Shown here one piece after another: positions 24,005 through 35,013 of a DNA stretch of 64,000 bases. The stretch's first letter is position 1. The number at the start of each line of letters is the position of its first letter. A program made the position numbers and the translations under genes. The DNA comes from Rugalucina vietnamica (lineage: Eukaryota; Mollusca; Bivalvia; Lucinida; Lucinidae), in the NCBI GenBank assembly GCA_964017185.1, contig OZ024884.1:19314048-19378047 (forward strand), in the 5' to 3' direction. The notes under the pieces were generated by a model. The model was given only the letters and a program-made list of their open reading frames with translations, did not search any database and was not told the origin of the DNA.

Positions 24005-25993
24005 AGGTTACATTTGCCGATCATCGTACGATTTTTCGGTCTGCGATTTTCTTTACGATTTTTAGACATCGTAGGAGATCGTGGGCTACGACGTATGTGT
24101 TAAGCCTAGGTTACATTTGCCCTACGATTAACTTGCGATGATCGTACGATGCCATTTTTTGCATTTTCGTGCGGTCTCCGCAGGGTGACCCTACGATTCT
24201 ACGGCTTACTACGGCTTCCTACGGCTTCCTACGATCTCCGTAGCCTCTACGATTTTGTAGTAGTCTGCACTTTTACAAATTTTAAAAATCGTAAGACCGT
24301 AGCCCGTAGACACGTCGTAGGTAGCATCATCGTACGGGCGCCTTACGGAAACCCTGCGATGATCGTGCGGTCACCGCACGGTTTTATGATAATTTGGGGA
24401 CTAAAATAATACGATAATCGTAGACCTTTAGGGTGATCGTGCGGCATCCGTACGGTTATATCACAAGTTTATTAAAATCGTACGGACACCTAACATCGTA
24501 CGGCTATCGTAGGGAGACCGCAAGAAATAGTAAGGACTCCTCACGGCCATCGCACGGGCTCCGTACGATTTCAGCTTAAAGTGTGCGGAGACCCTTTGAT
24601 TTCCCTACGATCTCCAAACAGTTCCGACTCAGGACATCGAAGAAAGCTAGAACAAGAAATCGAATGATGCCCGTATGAATTGTAAACACCTACGTCGTAG
24701 CCCATGATCACATTCGATTTTTAAAAAAATCGTAGGGAAATCGCGGACCGAAAAATCGTACAATGATCGGGGCAAATGTAACCTACTAGGCATGACCCCT
24801 TGCGGCCTCATTACGATCATTGTAAGATTTTTGTTCCCAAATTATCATAAAAAAAATCGTGCGGTGACCGCTCGATTATCGCAGGGTATCCGTATGGTGC
24901 CCGTATGATGCCCTACGACGTGTCTACGGTCTACGGTCTTATGATTTTAAAATTTGTAATAGTGCAGACTATTACAAGATCGTAGAGGCTACGGAGATCG
25001 TAGGAAGTCGTAGAATCGTAAGGACATCGTAAAGTCACCCTGTGGAGGCCGCACGAAAATGCAAAAAAATGGCATCGTACGATCATCGCAAGCTAATCGT
25101 AGGCCAAATGTAACCAAGGCATCAGTCAGAAGTCCAAGGGACTCCGTACGATATCTACTAACAGTCTGCGGAGACCCTACGACTACCGTGCGGCCTCCTT
25201 GCGTTTTGTATCAAAACGTGTAGGGACTCCGTACGGACAACGCACGGGATCCGTACGATATCTACGTACTATCTGCGGAGACATACGACTGCCGTACGAT
25301 CGCCTTGCGTTTTTGTATGAGAACGTCGACAAATGGCAGATCAAAAAATCGCACGATGTCCGTATGAATTGTTAACACATACGTCGTAGCCCATGATCTC
25401 CTACGATGTCTAAAAATCGTAGAGAAAATCGCAGACCGAAAATTCGTACGATGATCGGGGCAAATGTAACCTAGGCTTAAACAATATCGTACGGATCCCG
25501 TGCGTTGTCCGTACGGAGTCCCCATACGTTTTGATACAAAACGCAAGGAGGCCGCACAGTAGTCGTAGGGTCTCCGCAGACTGTTAGTGGATATCGTACA
25601 GAGTCCCTTGGACTTCTGACTGATGCCTTGGTTACATTTGGCCTACGATTAGCTTGCGATGATCGTACGATGCTTTTTTTTTGCATTTTCGTGCGGCCTC
25701 CGCAGGGTGATCTTACGTTGTCCCTACGATTCTACGACTTCCTGCGATCTGCGTAGCCTCTACGATCTTGTAATAGTCTGCACTATTACAAATTTTAAAA
25801 TCGTAAGACACGTCGTAGGGCATCAAACGGGCACCGAACGACGGATACCCTGCGATAATCGAGCGGTCACCGCACGATTTTCTTTATGATAATTTGGGAA
25901 CAAAAATCGTACAGTGAGCGTAGGGAGGCCGCAAGGGGTCATGCCTAGTAGGTTACATTTGCCCGATCATTGTACGATTTTTCGGTCCGCGAT
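24005..25993. mobile_element. Nested CGTACG-rich palindromic elements
   Basis: Two terminal modules alternate in direct and inverted orientation. Module a is GGTTACATTTGCC-(CC)GATC with CGTACGATTTTTCGGTC; module b is GGTTACATTTG with CCTACGATTA and GCGATGATCGTACGATG. Module a occurs at about 24009, 24750 (inverted), 25440 (inverted) and 25950; module b at about 24110, 25075 (inverted) and 25630. Arms 24744-25262 and 25478-25985 are long reverse complements of each other, making a fold-back of about 1.24 kb. The left 740 bp is a partly matching further copy. CpG and CGTA are far denser than in the flanks. Open frames inside are by-products of the repeats. Confidence 0.75.
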
Positions 25994-28744
25994 TTCAAAC
26001 TAAATGACCTTTAAAAACGGCAAACTGAGTGAAATTTTTATCTTACTATGTGGATTTTTTGCCATGTAGATATCGATCAGATGCTGCTTAAATTGATAAA
26101 ATTCTGCTTTTGTCTCTATCCTGTTACAAATGTGTGTTCTTAATATGCATTGTATATGTTGTGCGAAGAATTCTGAAATAAAAATGTGCTTTAACCAAGC
26201 AATTACAATATTTTATAAGAAGAAGTGACATCATTACCTAAAGATAAATGCTGATTAGATTTTAAGAAGACCTGGGACACTGTTTCAGTTCTAAAATAGA
26301 ATAAAAAGTTACCTGATTTACAAACAAACGGCAACTCGAGTGAACAAATTTGATTGACCTAAATGCTCAAACGGCAAACTCGAGTGAAAGGGGCTGTATG
26401 CAGTTTATATGTCTATGTATAGCGAAGCCTAGCTGAAATTGGAACCAAAATAAATGTATGTATGCATGCACACACGAGTGTCAATGAATCTGCTGTTTGT
26501 CAGCATCTGTTTTGTCCCTACACTTTATTAATTACATATATAGTGAGCCAGTTGTTTTTTCGATTCTAATCATAAAACAAACAAATCATAAGAGGTGATG
26601 ACAACTTCAGTTGACCTACTAACATATATTTTTCGTATCATGCTACAAACATGCATCATGACTTCTATTATTCTTTCAGCAACCATCAGTTTTCCATTTT
26701 TATCTGAATAAAAACTGCGATTTTACAAAAGTCAGATCGACATGATCGGAAACAAAACAGGAACAAGTCAGAATAAATGAATTATGACATACGTTCGCGT
26801 GAACAAACGTATTTCATTTGTAAATACACCATCCAATTTTGCAAGCTTTGAGAAAAAATGGGTAAAATGGCCGTGTCAATGGATAGTGTCCTTTTTTGAT
26901 ATGGGCAAGTTTACAGTTTCACGTGGGGCTATGGTGTTTTGTCTCAACTTAGCACTAGATTATACGGTGTCGTGTAGCTGGAACTCGAAGAGAAAGTCTC
27001 GAAACAATGGACAGACATCCCCTACCAGGGCCTTGTTTTTTGGACACCAAAGGAATACAATGTAAAAATAAACACTGTTTTATCTTGCTCGTGAAACTTT
27101 CATGCTAGGTATTAAAATTTGTATTGTTTTCGTTGGCACCTATTTTGGAGTCACGAAAGTTTTATTTTTGAGGATTAAGTAATATTTGTTTTGAAAACAA
27201 ATTTATAAAACAACAAACGCATCAAAGCTAGCTGAAAAATGATGGAAATTAATGTAAGCTTTAAAACGAAGGAAACCGCTGAAAGTTTTTCACTATATGA
27301 TTGGACAAAACTTTACTTTTGGGGAAATTTCTGACTGAGATAAACATGCGCTTTTATTGCCGTTTTATTGCCTAAAACCTGTTCTACCGTCCCCATACAA
27401 ACTTTGCCGTCTGAATGCCGTGGATTTTACCTAGTTTGTGGCAGTTGTCGTTACAAAATTGTTGCCAAAAACTGTTTGTAAACATGCAATAAATGTGTCT
27501 ATAGTCGTAAAAAATTCGTTCAGCAACATCCGACCGTTCGTTTGCAAATCGAGAGCCTGGATGTGAAAAAATACACAAAATGAATATAATAATTTGGGTC
27601 TATAAAAGCCTGGGTCCATACCACTAGTGCGATAATAAAACAATTGGATGGTCTGGTCTGATTGCATTCCAGTTTTGCAATTTGCAGAAAATCACTTTCA
27701 TGGTTATTTAGCATTAACAGTTTAAGCAAGATATCTGCCATACAGCACATTGTACGTGACAATTCTATCTACAGAGAAAAAGAACATATAGAAAGCTAGA
27801 ATGAATAAAAGGAAAAATACAAATGAACGAAAAAAGGACACATTTCAACACGAACTGGATGAAAAGCTAAGTAAACGTGGCGGCAGTGGTTTTCCCTGCG
27901 GTAAACCGAAACGGTAATGTTAACAAAATTTATTGCATATTTTTGCAACTGACCACAAACAGAAAATTTTGACATGTTCATTGAAATTTTAGACGAATTT
28001 TAGCTTTTAATGCAATGCTATAAATCTGTCAAATCCACTATCAAAAAATAAGATGATCATCCAAAAATTGCAAAATCACGTAGGTAGTAACATAAGTAGC
28101 GTATGTTATTTAATGAAGACACATGCAAAGTGTCAATCTGCAAATATTTATTGTCGGTTTTCGTCTGACCATCTTTTTTCTAAACTCATGATGGCTACTG
28201 ATAGCCAGCTCTAGTCGAGTGCAAGCTGTGATGTCGATCGGTGGCCTTGGTGAGTTAGTGAGGTCGGTGGCTCGTTTTTCAGGGGTGTCTAGTTGTGTTT
28301 TTGGGAGCAAAATACACTAGGTCTACTAGCTTATTACACAAACATCTTCCCGATCTAGTTAAAATGTTGATTGGAACGAAAATCTCCACAATTTACACTA
28401 ACAAACAGAGCCGTCGTGTTCTAAACTGGCCTTGCTATGGCCAAGTTTAATCCTGAATTGCCCTGTAACTTGTATCGTTTTTTGATAACTCTTGAATTTA
28501 ATTGACAAGTTTTGGACACAAAATAATCCTAAGCCGCTTGTTGATACAAATGCTCTCCTTAAATTTGAATTAATTGATCTTGTTTGTTTAAAACAATGGT
28601 TCACTTGCAAGTTCATTGATGATGATTGAGCTGCGTCATTTTGCATATGCTATGCTAATTTCACCCCAGTCTTTTCTTTACAATGCCAGTTTTGCATGTA
28701 AGTGCAAACCACGGGTAATTCTCCAGCACTGTTGAAACTACTAG
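25994..28744. other. No gene seen
   Basis: Non-coding by eye. Overlapping minus-strand frames of 60-90 residues at 27384-27981, 28110-28310 and 28398-28919 show no known domain. Confidence 0.45.
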
Positions 28745-29367
28745 TACGAGGGGCATTCATAAAGTCCTGAAACTTACTGATTCCTGACCTTATTGTTGGA
28801 TTAAAGTGCATATATGTAAATATATTGTTTTGAAATATCATCCTTCGCCTTGGTCCAGTTACATCCCCACCCCCCAGCTTGTTCAAGTATGTGATATTTT
28901 TGCATTTTAAGTAGTACACTTTATGAAAGACAAAGCATTACTCTATCAAAATACATTTTCATCTCATGGCCGGCCTTAACACGGTCATATTTATACCATA
29001 GAGACTCACGCCAAGAGTTTGCAAAAGTGGGAAGGATTTTCCCTATACTTTATGTTGTATTTTTACTAGATGCTAGTAACTGATAAGCCGTAAGTCCCAT
29101 AGGTGCACCCACTTTCAGGACTTAATAAGGCGGCCCCCGTGGCCGAGTGGTTAAGGTCGCTGACTTCAGTGCTCTTGATCATTCGATCATCTCACCGATG
29201 TGGGTTCGCGCCTCGCACGGGGCACGAATTCATATGTGAGACAAGCCATGTTCTGCTTGCGGGTGTGTCAGGTGGTTTTTCCCCGGGTACTCCGGTTTTC
29301 GCCCCAACTACCGATTGATTCGTCTCGATATGAGTGAAAAAGCTTGAAAGGGACGTAAAACTGAATC

Positions 29368-29401
<34 letters not shown>

Positions 29402-29422
29402 ACTTAATAAATGACCCTCGTA
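28745..29422. mobile_element. Mariner-like MITE interrupted by a SINE
   Basis: The left end starts TACGAGGGGCATTCATAAAG and the right end, read inward on the minus strand, starts TACGAGGGTCATTTATTAAG, typical mariner-style ends with TA at each border. Without the inserted SINE and its duplicated target the element is about 395 bp. No transposase is encoded. Confidence 0.75.
29129..29398 (+). mobile_element. S1 tRNA-derived SINE, full length
   Basis: The head is a tRNA with a long variable arm (Ser/Leu type): A box TGGCCGAGTGG, B box GGTTCGCGCCT. The body ends CGTAAAACTGAATCC and a tail of about 30 A. It is bounded by the 12-bp duplication AGGACTTAATAA (29117-29128 and 29399-29410), which places the insertion inside the right end of the mariner-like MITE. 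An intact tail and target duplication suggest a fairly recent insertion. Confidence 0.9.
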
Positions 29423-29580
29423 TATAAAACCCCACTCATTTCCACGGCTGTACCTCACCCTCCCCCGAGCCTGGTTGTGCTTTGATTTGAAATGACTGAC
29501 GCACAATTACTCTGCACTTTTGCCGATACTTAGTCCCAGCATTAGCACTGTATCCGCAAAAATAACTGATCTGAGGGACA

Positions 29581-29594
29581 TCCCCCCCCCCCCA

Positions 29595-29633
<39 letters not shown>
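29581..29633. repeat. Poly-C then poly-A run
   Basis: About 13 C, then AC and a long A run. Length is likely unreliable in the assembly. Confidence 0.9.
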
Positions 29634-29635
<2 letters not shown>

Positions 29636-29699
29636 CTTGTATCCTAAGCACAACCACCAAAAACACGGACCGGGGAAATTTCAGTAATGATCTCCGGTT

Positions 29700-29815
29700 T
29701 CCCTAGGGCCGGGGAATAGCGGGGCTTTTAATTTTTCAATTTTTAAAGCCCCGCTAAAAGCCCGGCACTGCGGGGCCAGTTTTGTGGTAAAATCCCTGCT
29801 AAAAGCCCCGGCTCC
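29700..29815. repeat. GGGGCTTTTA-type inverted repeat
   Basis: GCGGGGCTTTTA and its complement TAAAAGCCCCG recur in both orientations within 115 bp, giving a local hairpin. Confidence 0.5.
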
Positions 29816-30050
29816 TCGGAGGCTGACCATAATGTGGAAAAGCAGCTGAGTTGTTCTGATGAAACTAAAATATGTGAGAGGGGCTTTGATTTATGCATGT
29901 AAAAGTACAGACACCTTTGCAAACTATATAAGGACCATACAATTAATGAAATGTAAAAATACACTTGATATCTAATTTGAAATAATGTGACCGTGTATTG
30001 CGGGAAAATAAAACAACTCCGGCACATAACGATAAAAAAAAGTGAAAGAT

Positions 30051-30055
30051 AAAAA
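30051..30055 (-). terminator. Pol III terminator of tRNA-Arg
   Basis: Five consecutive T on the transcribed strand just downstream of the tRNA. Confidence 0.8.
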
Positions 30056-30058
30056 GTG

Positions 30059-30131
30059 AACCTCCGGCGGGACTCGAACCCGCAATCCCCGGCTTAGGAG
30101 GCCGGTGCCTTATCCATTGGGCCACGGAGGC
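30059..30131 (-). tRNA. tRNA-Arg (anticodon CCT)
   Basis: All four stems pair: a 7-bp acceptor (G-U at its end), a 3-bp D stem, a 5-bp anticodon stem CCGGC/GCCGG around loop CTCCTAA, and T stem GCGGG/CCCGC around TTCGAGT. The anticodon CCT reads AGG codons (arginine). A run of five T on the transcribed strand (30051-30055) four bases after the gene is a good Pol III terminator. The stems have no mismatch, so it is probably functional and not SINE-derived. No intron is present. Confidence 0.95.
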
Positions 30132-31377
30132 TTGTATCGTTACGTCGTCACAATAATGTTATTTATAGACACGCGTCTTTTGTTCGAAATAAGCTTGTAA
30201 AGGTTTTCTCCCTTTGACCAACATCGGGAACGTCCGTAAAATGTACCTTCCCATATTAAAGCAGTAGGGACCCTACTCTGAGGGGCCCTACGGATATGTG
30301 CCGCGGTAAAGCCCCCCCCCCCCTTTTTTTAGTTTATTAGCTCTGAATGCACCTACTTTTTCAGCTCGATTAGCTTCTCGATCAGCTCTAAATGTATATG
30401 TAGGTTCTAAAACTAGCTCTGAAAGCACCCACTTTTTCAGTTTGATCAGCTCCGTAAGCCCCCTTCCTTTTAACCTAGGGCGGCACATAGGCCAATACAC
30501 CCATTTTATATGTGAGTCCCCCCCCCACACACACACACACGGGGAATAAAGTGTTTATTTATTTATTTTTCCCCTTCATTTGTATATTCAAGAGATATCG
30601 TTATGATTTTTATGCAAAGAACATAGATAAAGGTTTCTTTCTTTTTCTTTTTTTCATCAGGTTGGACAGCTTGTTGCATGTATGACCTGCATATTACAAA
30701 AAGCAAGATTTCACCAAAGCGAATGCCCATAGATCTACATGTCATGTAGATCTAAACAAGTCTTGCCAAATTACTGACATTACTGTGAATAAAAAATGCA
30801 ACGAACCCCCGGGCAACGAACACGGACTCTAAAAATTCACCGAACGGTTTGCAATTCAAAATTATTATCTTTCGCAAAGGATCGCCTACATAATTGTAAT
30901 AAAGAATATCAAATGCTTTTTAAAATATGTTTCATGATTGATCAGGATAATCTGATTCTTTCAAAGCTTAAGAATAATCTGTATATTACATGAGCATGTT
31001 TTCATAATGGAATCACAGGATTCACATTACCACAGTTGACGACCCACTGTTTTATCAAATATCAATCTTGTATTGCACTTACGGAAATTACCGATTACAT
31101 TTCAAGGGAAGTAACTTTTACGTATGGTACGTAAATCGAGATATTATTGAATGTTAAATTGTTTAATGCGTATTGTTACTCTATGACTATTTTGTCGTTA
31201 GGTAAATTAATCATAAAAGATCAAAGATATTGTTTTCCGCAAAGGTATGGTATTTTTCCTTGATTTAATGTGAGAATCCATAAAATGACTATAAAACGTT
31301 GTAAAGCGTGTTCAATTCTTCACCATTTTGCTAAAATATTTATTGAAGTACATATACTAACTTTCACCTACTTCGTC
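30132..31377. other. No protein gene seen; U4 upstream region
   Basis: Contains a C/T run at 30309, tandem-like phrases around AGCTCTGAAxGCACC (30345-30450), a CACACA run at 30530 and a short R1 end fragment at about 30975-31010. The last 100 bp would hold the U4 promoter; I cannot identify its proximal element with confidence. Confidence 0.4.
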
Positions 31378-31522
31378 AGCTTTGCGCAGTGGCGGTACCA
31401 TAGCCAGTGAAGTTCATCTGAGGCGTGGTTATTGCTAGTTGAAAACTATACCCAATACCCCGCGCCGACGCCCTGAAATATGGGCGGCGTGCGCAATTTA
31501 TGAACGTTCCTACGGGAACTGA
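31378..31522 (+). ncRNA. U4 spliceosomal snRNA
   Basis: U4 pairs with U6 in the U4/U6.U5 tri-snRNP and is released when the spliceosome is activated. The 5' end AGCTTTGCGCAGTGGC, the conserved 5' stem-loop region, the stretch GCTAGTTGAAAACT followed by CCCAATACCCCG, a central stem, an Sm-like site GCAATTTATGA and the terminal hairpin GTTCC-TACG-GGAAC occur in the family order. Its length of about 145 nt equals that of human U4. Differences from vertebrate U4 are mainly in the central stem, where they are compensatory. An intact terminal hairpin argues for a true gene. Confidence 0.93.
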
Positions 31523-31654
31523 ATAAACAAATAATAAAGATGCCTAAATCAACCTTTCGCCGATCAGTCGCATGTAAGACTAAAATTAGTATCAGTGTCA
31601 TTAGAATTTAATGCGACTGCGACAACTGGAGACTAGATCGTGACTTGTTTGCCA

Positions 31655-31688
31655 CTATTTCGTCAGCTTTGCGCAGTGGCGGTACCAT
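31655..31688 (+). pseudogene. Truncated U4 copy (5' end only)
   Basis: Repeats TTTCGTCAGC plus the first 24 nt of U4 (to GGCGGTACCAT) and then diverges. Because it includes sequence upstream of the RNA start, it is a DNA-level duplication and not a reverse-transcribed copy. Confidence 0.8.
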
Positions 31689-31781
31689 TACCTGTTACCG
31701 TCGCTGATCTGCCTTCCTACTTGTAGGAGGGCTGAAGCAATTTATATCATTATTCACATTCTGTTCTCTTTTCAGACAGAC

Positions 31782-33452
31782 ATGGTACGAAATGCAGTCG
31801 TTCGATTTGATGGCATTGAGTCCAAGGTGGACGGAAAAAAGTCACAGGAAAAAAAGTCACGGAAAAAAGTCACGGAAAAAAAGTCACAGGAAATAAAGTC
31901 ACAGGAAAAAAGTCACAATTATAAAAGACAAAGAGAAAATACATATATCAGTAGATAAAGTGTAGTAGGACATGGTTTTCATGTTAAAATAAAGCAATGA
32001 TGAGGAAATGTCATAATCAGAATCAAAACATGCCAATAGAATGGGAAACATTGAATGGATGAGAATCCACCCAATTCCAGGAGCATGGTGGCATTATGGT
32101 AGAGTTTCAGACCATGGTGCCTTAGAACTTTGTTTGAAACAAACTGTTGCCATGCAGTGTCCTTGAACAAGCCTATTTTAAGTTGCCAAATGACTGGTCA
32201 AATACCCAAGAAGTATCACCTCAGTCCCGGCATGATCGAATATTGTTAAGTTGGACATAAAAAGGCTAAAACATCACTCCAAACAAAACATAAAGTGATA
32301 AAAATGGTAATAATAAAAATAAAATTGTTTATTCCTAACCAAAAGCTTAGAAAAAGCACAATTCTTTTTTTGTGACTTTTTTTCCTGTGACTTTTTTTTC
32401 CTACCCAAAATTGTGACTTTTTTTCCGTGACTTTTTTTCCTGTGACTTTTTTTCCTACATTCTCTAGTCCAATAATATCAACGAAACGTTGTGAGAACTT
32501 GTGGCCCAACCCAATTGCATTATGGATTTTGCAATAAAATATGTTTAAACTACAGCTTACAGTCAAGCTGACCCCGGTCGATCCGAGAAACACTACGAAT
32601 ACCGGTGTATTGACACCCCTTGAGGCGGAAAAGTTGCACCCGGAGGACATGTTGGGCTTAGATAAGGTTAGTCAAAAAGACACCACATACCAAGTGTTTC
32701 TTGCCAGTGATACGGCGTTGAATTTCTTGTTGGAAAAAGGTCATTACAAACGGCAAATCCATGTTTTCTGTAACCGTATGTCGGAACAGGTGGTAAAGGT
32801 AAAAGTCCACTGGCTGCCGCTGATTTATTACGATAACCGCATTGTAAAGGCCATGTTATGTGATTGAACATCCATATGTGCAAGCCATCTTACGCCAACG
32901 TCGTGGCAATGAACAGAATGAGAGAGGTTACTATACGTACAACAGAGGTCAGGGAACAGCTTATTCCCCACCTTGTCACATTTGACTCCGGCCAGAGTGC
33001 CCTTCTAACAATGTCAGGTCGCCCCCCCCCCCTCCCCCTTAAGCCTGAAGTGCCGCACAGTGGGCTATGTTAGAAAAGACTGCACAATTACTGATAGAAT
33101 GTCATGTTCCGATGTGTCGCAAGTGGTTGGGAGCTCACAGGGCGGACCGGTTACTCTCGTGGCTGTGGAGCCATTCATAGCGGGTCAATGTGTCGAACCG
33201 TCGGGTCCGAAGGAGAGCCCCCCCTCCAGCAACGATGCCTATGTGCGTGGCGGAGTCGGGCGGCCCTGGGAGTAGTCAAAGTAGTGACACAGAAATGCCC
33301 GATTCAGAAGGTGGGGTATCGGCAAAGCGAGCTTTGGATGATCACGAGGACTTCATTCTGCCAATAAGACGGCGAAATCTCGTCCTCGAACCAGTGGTTC
33401 ACAGCTGTCGATGAATGACAGTCAGCACGACATGGCCGACGATGACGTTTAA
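31782..33452 (+). pseudogene. Gag-like zinc-knuckle gene, broken copy 1
   Basis: Retroelement-type nucleic-acid-binding (gag or ORF1-like) protein. The ATG follows a good acceptor (CTCTTTTCAG, ending at 31775). The frame gives VVRFDGIES, is split by an inserted element (31825-32465), and resumes near 32547 with KLQLTVKLT. From 32541 it reads through KVSQKDTTYQVFLASD and EQVVKVKVHWLPL to 32867. Frame changes then lead to REVTIRTTEVREQLIPHLVTF, a zinc-knuckle remnant (LKCRTVGYVRKDC) and an acidic tail ending MADDDV. At least three frameshifts or insertions make it non-functional. The second copy lies at 40776-42490. The parent retroelement class is unresolved. Confidence 0.6.
31825..32465. mobile_element. 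641-bp element with inverted arrays of a 14-bp repeat
   Basis: The left arm holds about six copies of GGAAAAAAAGTCAC; the right arm holds about five copies of its complement. The insertion is flanked by AGTCCA on both sides (31819-31824 and 32466-32471), and comparison with the copy at 41.25 kb shows it interrupts the gag-like frame. The lysine-rich minus-strand frame over the right arm (GKKVTEKK and so on) is a translation of the 14-bp repeats. Confidence 0.7.
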
Positions 33453-33527
33453 AATAAGTTTTTCGGCTGGACTTGTCATTTGGACAATGGCATAGACTAA
33501 CAGAATGGTTTACGCTGATAGGCCCAA

Positions 33528-33648
33528 GGCGGTTCTAACGTGTGCCCACGTTCTATATTTTGAGCAAAATTAAGAAAAATATCAAAACTTTTCAGTTGAA
33601 AATTTTCATTTTAATCTCTGTATATTCAATGAGCATGTTTTCGTAATG
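33528..33648 (-). mobile_element. R1 MITE, half copy
   Basis: Keeps one central arm and the CATTACG-type end; the other half is missing. Confidence 0.75.
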
Positions 33649-33659
33649 GGCTCACTAAA

Positions 33660-33985
33660 TTGTTCTCCAACTGAAAATATTGACCTTCGGATGGGATCTT
33701 TTCACGTGATCCCAACCCGTTGGCCGTAATAGGAAAGCGCTATGCGGACACAGGTCGGTCATGTAATTATCCTAAATTCCTTATCGAGTCTGTCGTTGGG
33801 GCATTCGGGTCGAAGAATGGTGTTCTAGAGGGAAGACATTACAAAAGAGCTATCTGAGCACACAGGAGTTTGGAAGGCTCCCTATAGGTTAGAATGGAAA
33901 ACTTTCGTACATTGGCTACAGTACACTTGAAAGACTCTTACACTCACACGAAGATGCTTAGCTGATGTAGATTTCGTTTGGTGAA
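33660..33985. other. Short coding-like scraps, no gene
   Basis: Contains a frame fragment with GAFGSKNGVLEGRHYKRAI before a stop. I do not recognise it. Confidence 0.3.
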
Positions 33986-34273
33986 TTGATGCTTGACATC
34001 CCAGTCAACAGTTATGGTCATGTCGGGGCGTTGCCTTCATCTTATGGGGCTTTTGCCCAACATTAGGATGTCATGACATGAAAAATCTGCTTCAAATAAC
34101 CACAACCACACAAGTAAGCCAAGTATGGATGGTTTGGTTATAACCACTTTTTCTGGGCAGGCTCAGACCTGAGTGGTTAACCAATAATCAGATGGTCCGT
34201 CAGTAGCGTATAAGCTTTGACTCGAGGCACAAGCAGTTTCATCTATTTCACACGGCCTCAATGGGCGGGGCCC
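33986..34273 (-). mobile_element. R3 SINE-like repeat, copy 1
   Basis: R3 read on the plus strand starts TTAACGTCCCAGTCAACAG, continues through CATGTCGGGACGTTGCC, TAGGATGTCATGACAT, ACCACTTTTCCTGGGCAG, AGTAATCAGATGGTC and ends near CCCAATGGGCGGGGCCC. The first part resembles the 3' domain of the S2 tRNA-SINE at 50789, which sets the strand given here. Some copies end in (ATTG)n, consistent with a SINE tail. No tRNA-like head is recognisable. Confidence 0.7.
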
Positions 34274-34459
34274 TAGCTACAATTCAAAACAATGGACTAC
34301 GAATATCATGAACCAGTACGAACTGTTCTGAAAGGATGATCATGGAACATTTTTCTCTTTCTGGGATAGTTACATACATGACAGGGCCATAATTTTCATG
34401 GGGTATTTCAGAAAAAGGTGTTGTTGAAAAAGGATGTTATCTGTACTGTTTTTGTGTTA

Positions 34460-34646
34460 TTCAGAAACAGAGAGAGTGCAAGAAACCATGTTTATTAAAC
34501 TGAACCATGGTGATATCATTGAAATCCCACACGGAAAAGGTACAGTTCAAACTGTCAGAGACAAACAACAAGACAATGCCAAAGATTATGGACATTTAGT
34601 GTTTGAAGTCCTACAGTGGTACTATATTCAAGTACTTTCTGGTTAA
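34460..34646 (+). CDS. Unassigned short frame after a splice-acceptor-like site
   Basis: Follows TTATTCAG (ending 34463) and reads ETERVQETMFIKLNHGDIIE to a stop at 34646, about 60 residues. The composition is protein-like (IPHGKGTVQTVRDKQQD). I recognise no family. It may be an exon remnant of a transposon gene, since all neighbours are repeats. Confidence 0.25.
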
Positions 34647-34670
34647 AAGGCCTAACAGACAAACATTCAT

Positions 34671-34742
34671 TCAGTGTCCCTTTTGAAAATGATGCTTCAA
34701 ATGAATTCAGTGTCCCTTTTAAAAATGATGCTTCAAATGAAA
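34671..34742. repeat. 36-bp tandem duplication
   Basis: ATTCAGTGTCCCTTTT followed by AAATGATGCTTCAAATGA occurs twice in succession with one or two mismatches. Confidence 0.85.
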
Positions 34743-34804
34743 GGACACAATACTAAGGGAGATTTTGCAGTTGCTAGTTCAACAACATTCAGTCATAGGT
34801 TTGA

Positions 34805-35012
34805 GGGATGCATGCCAAATTTTTTATGATTCAGTTTAACGACCCTTTCAAGATTATTCAGCTCATATGAGACGGGCCACTCAGTAGGTGGGGCGAAAAC
34901 GGGAGACCCTTGAGAAAAACCAACTGGCATACCAGCAAGCAGAAGTTGGCTTGTCTCACATGTGTCCTGTGTTGGGCTCGAACCCACACCAGACACAGCC
35001 GTGAGATGACTG
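34805..35012 (-). mobile_element. S1 SINE, diverged reverse copy
   Basis: On the minus strand: a tRNA-like B box (GGTTCGAGCCC), then the S1 body and the end TAAACTGAATCATAAAAAAT. The head is truncated relative to the 29129 copy. Confidence 0.75.
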
Positions 35013-35013
35013 A

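Noticed and set aside
24149..25889. Several frames of 69-94 residues in the CGTACG block
   Set aside because: They follow the repeated words of the palindromes in different phases and have no domain.
29192..29506. Frames with long phenylalanine runs
   Set aside because: They read the complement of poly-A tracts in the SINE tail.
31832..31920. Array of short repeats resembling a CRISPR at first glance
   Set aside because: Units are contiguous without spacers, mostly A-runs, and the genome is eukaryotic.
32246..32650. 134-residue minus-strand frame with lysine repeats
   Set aside because: It translates the 14-bp inverted array and its flanks; the comparison with the 41-kb copy shows this DNA is an insertion on the opposite strand of a gag-like gene.
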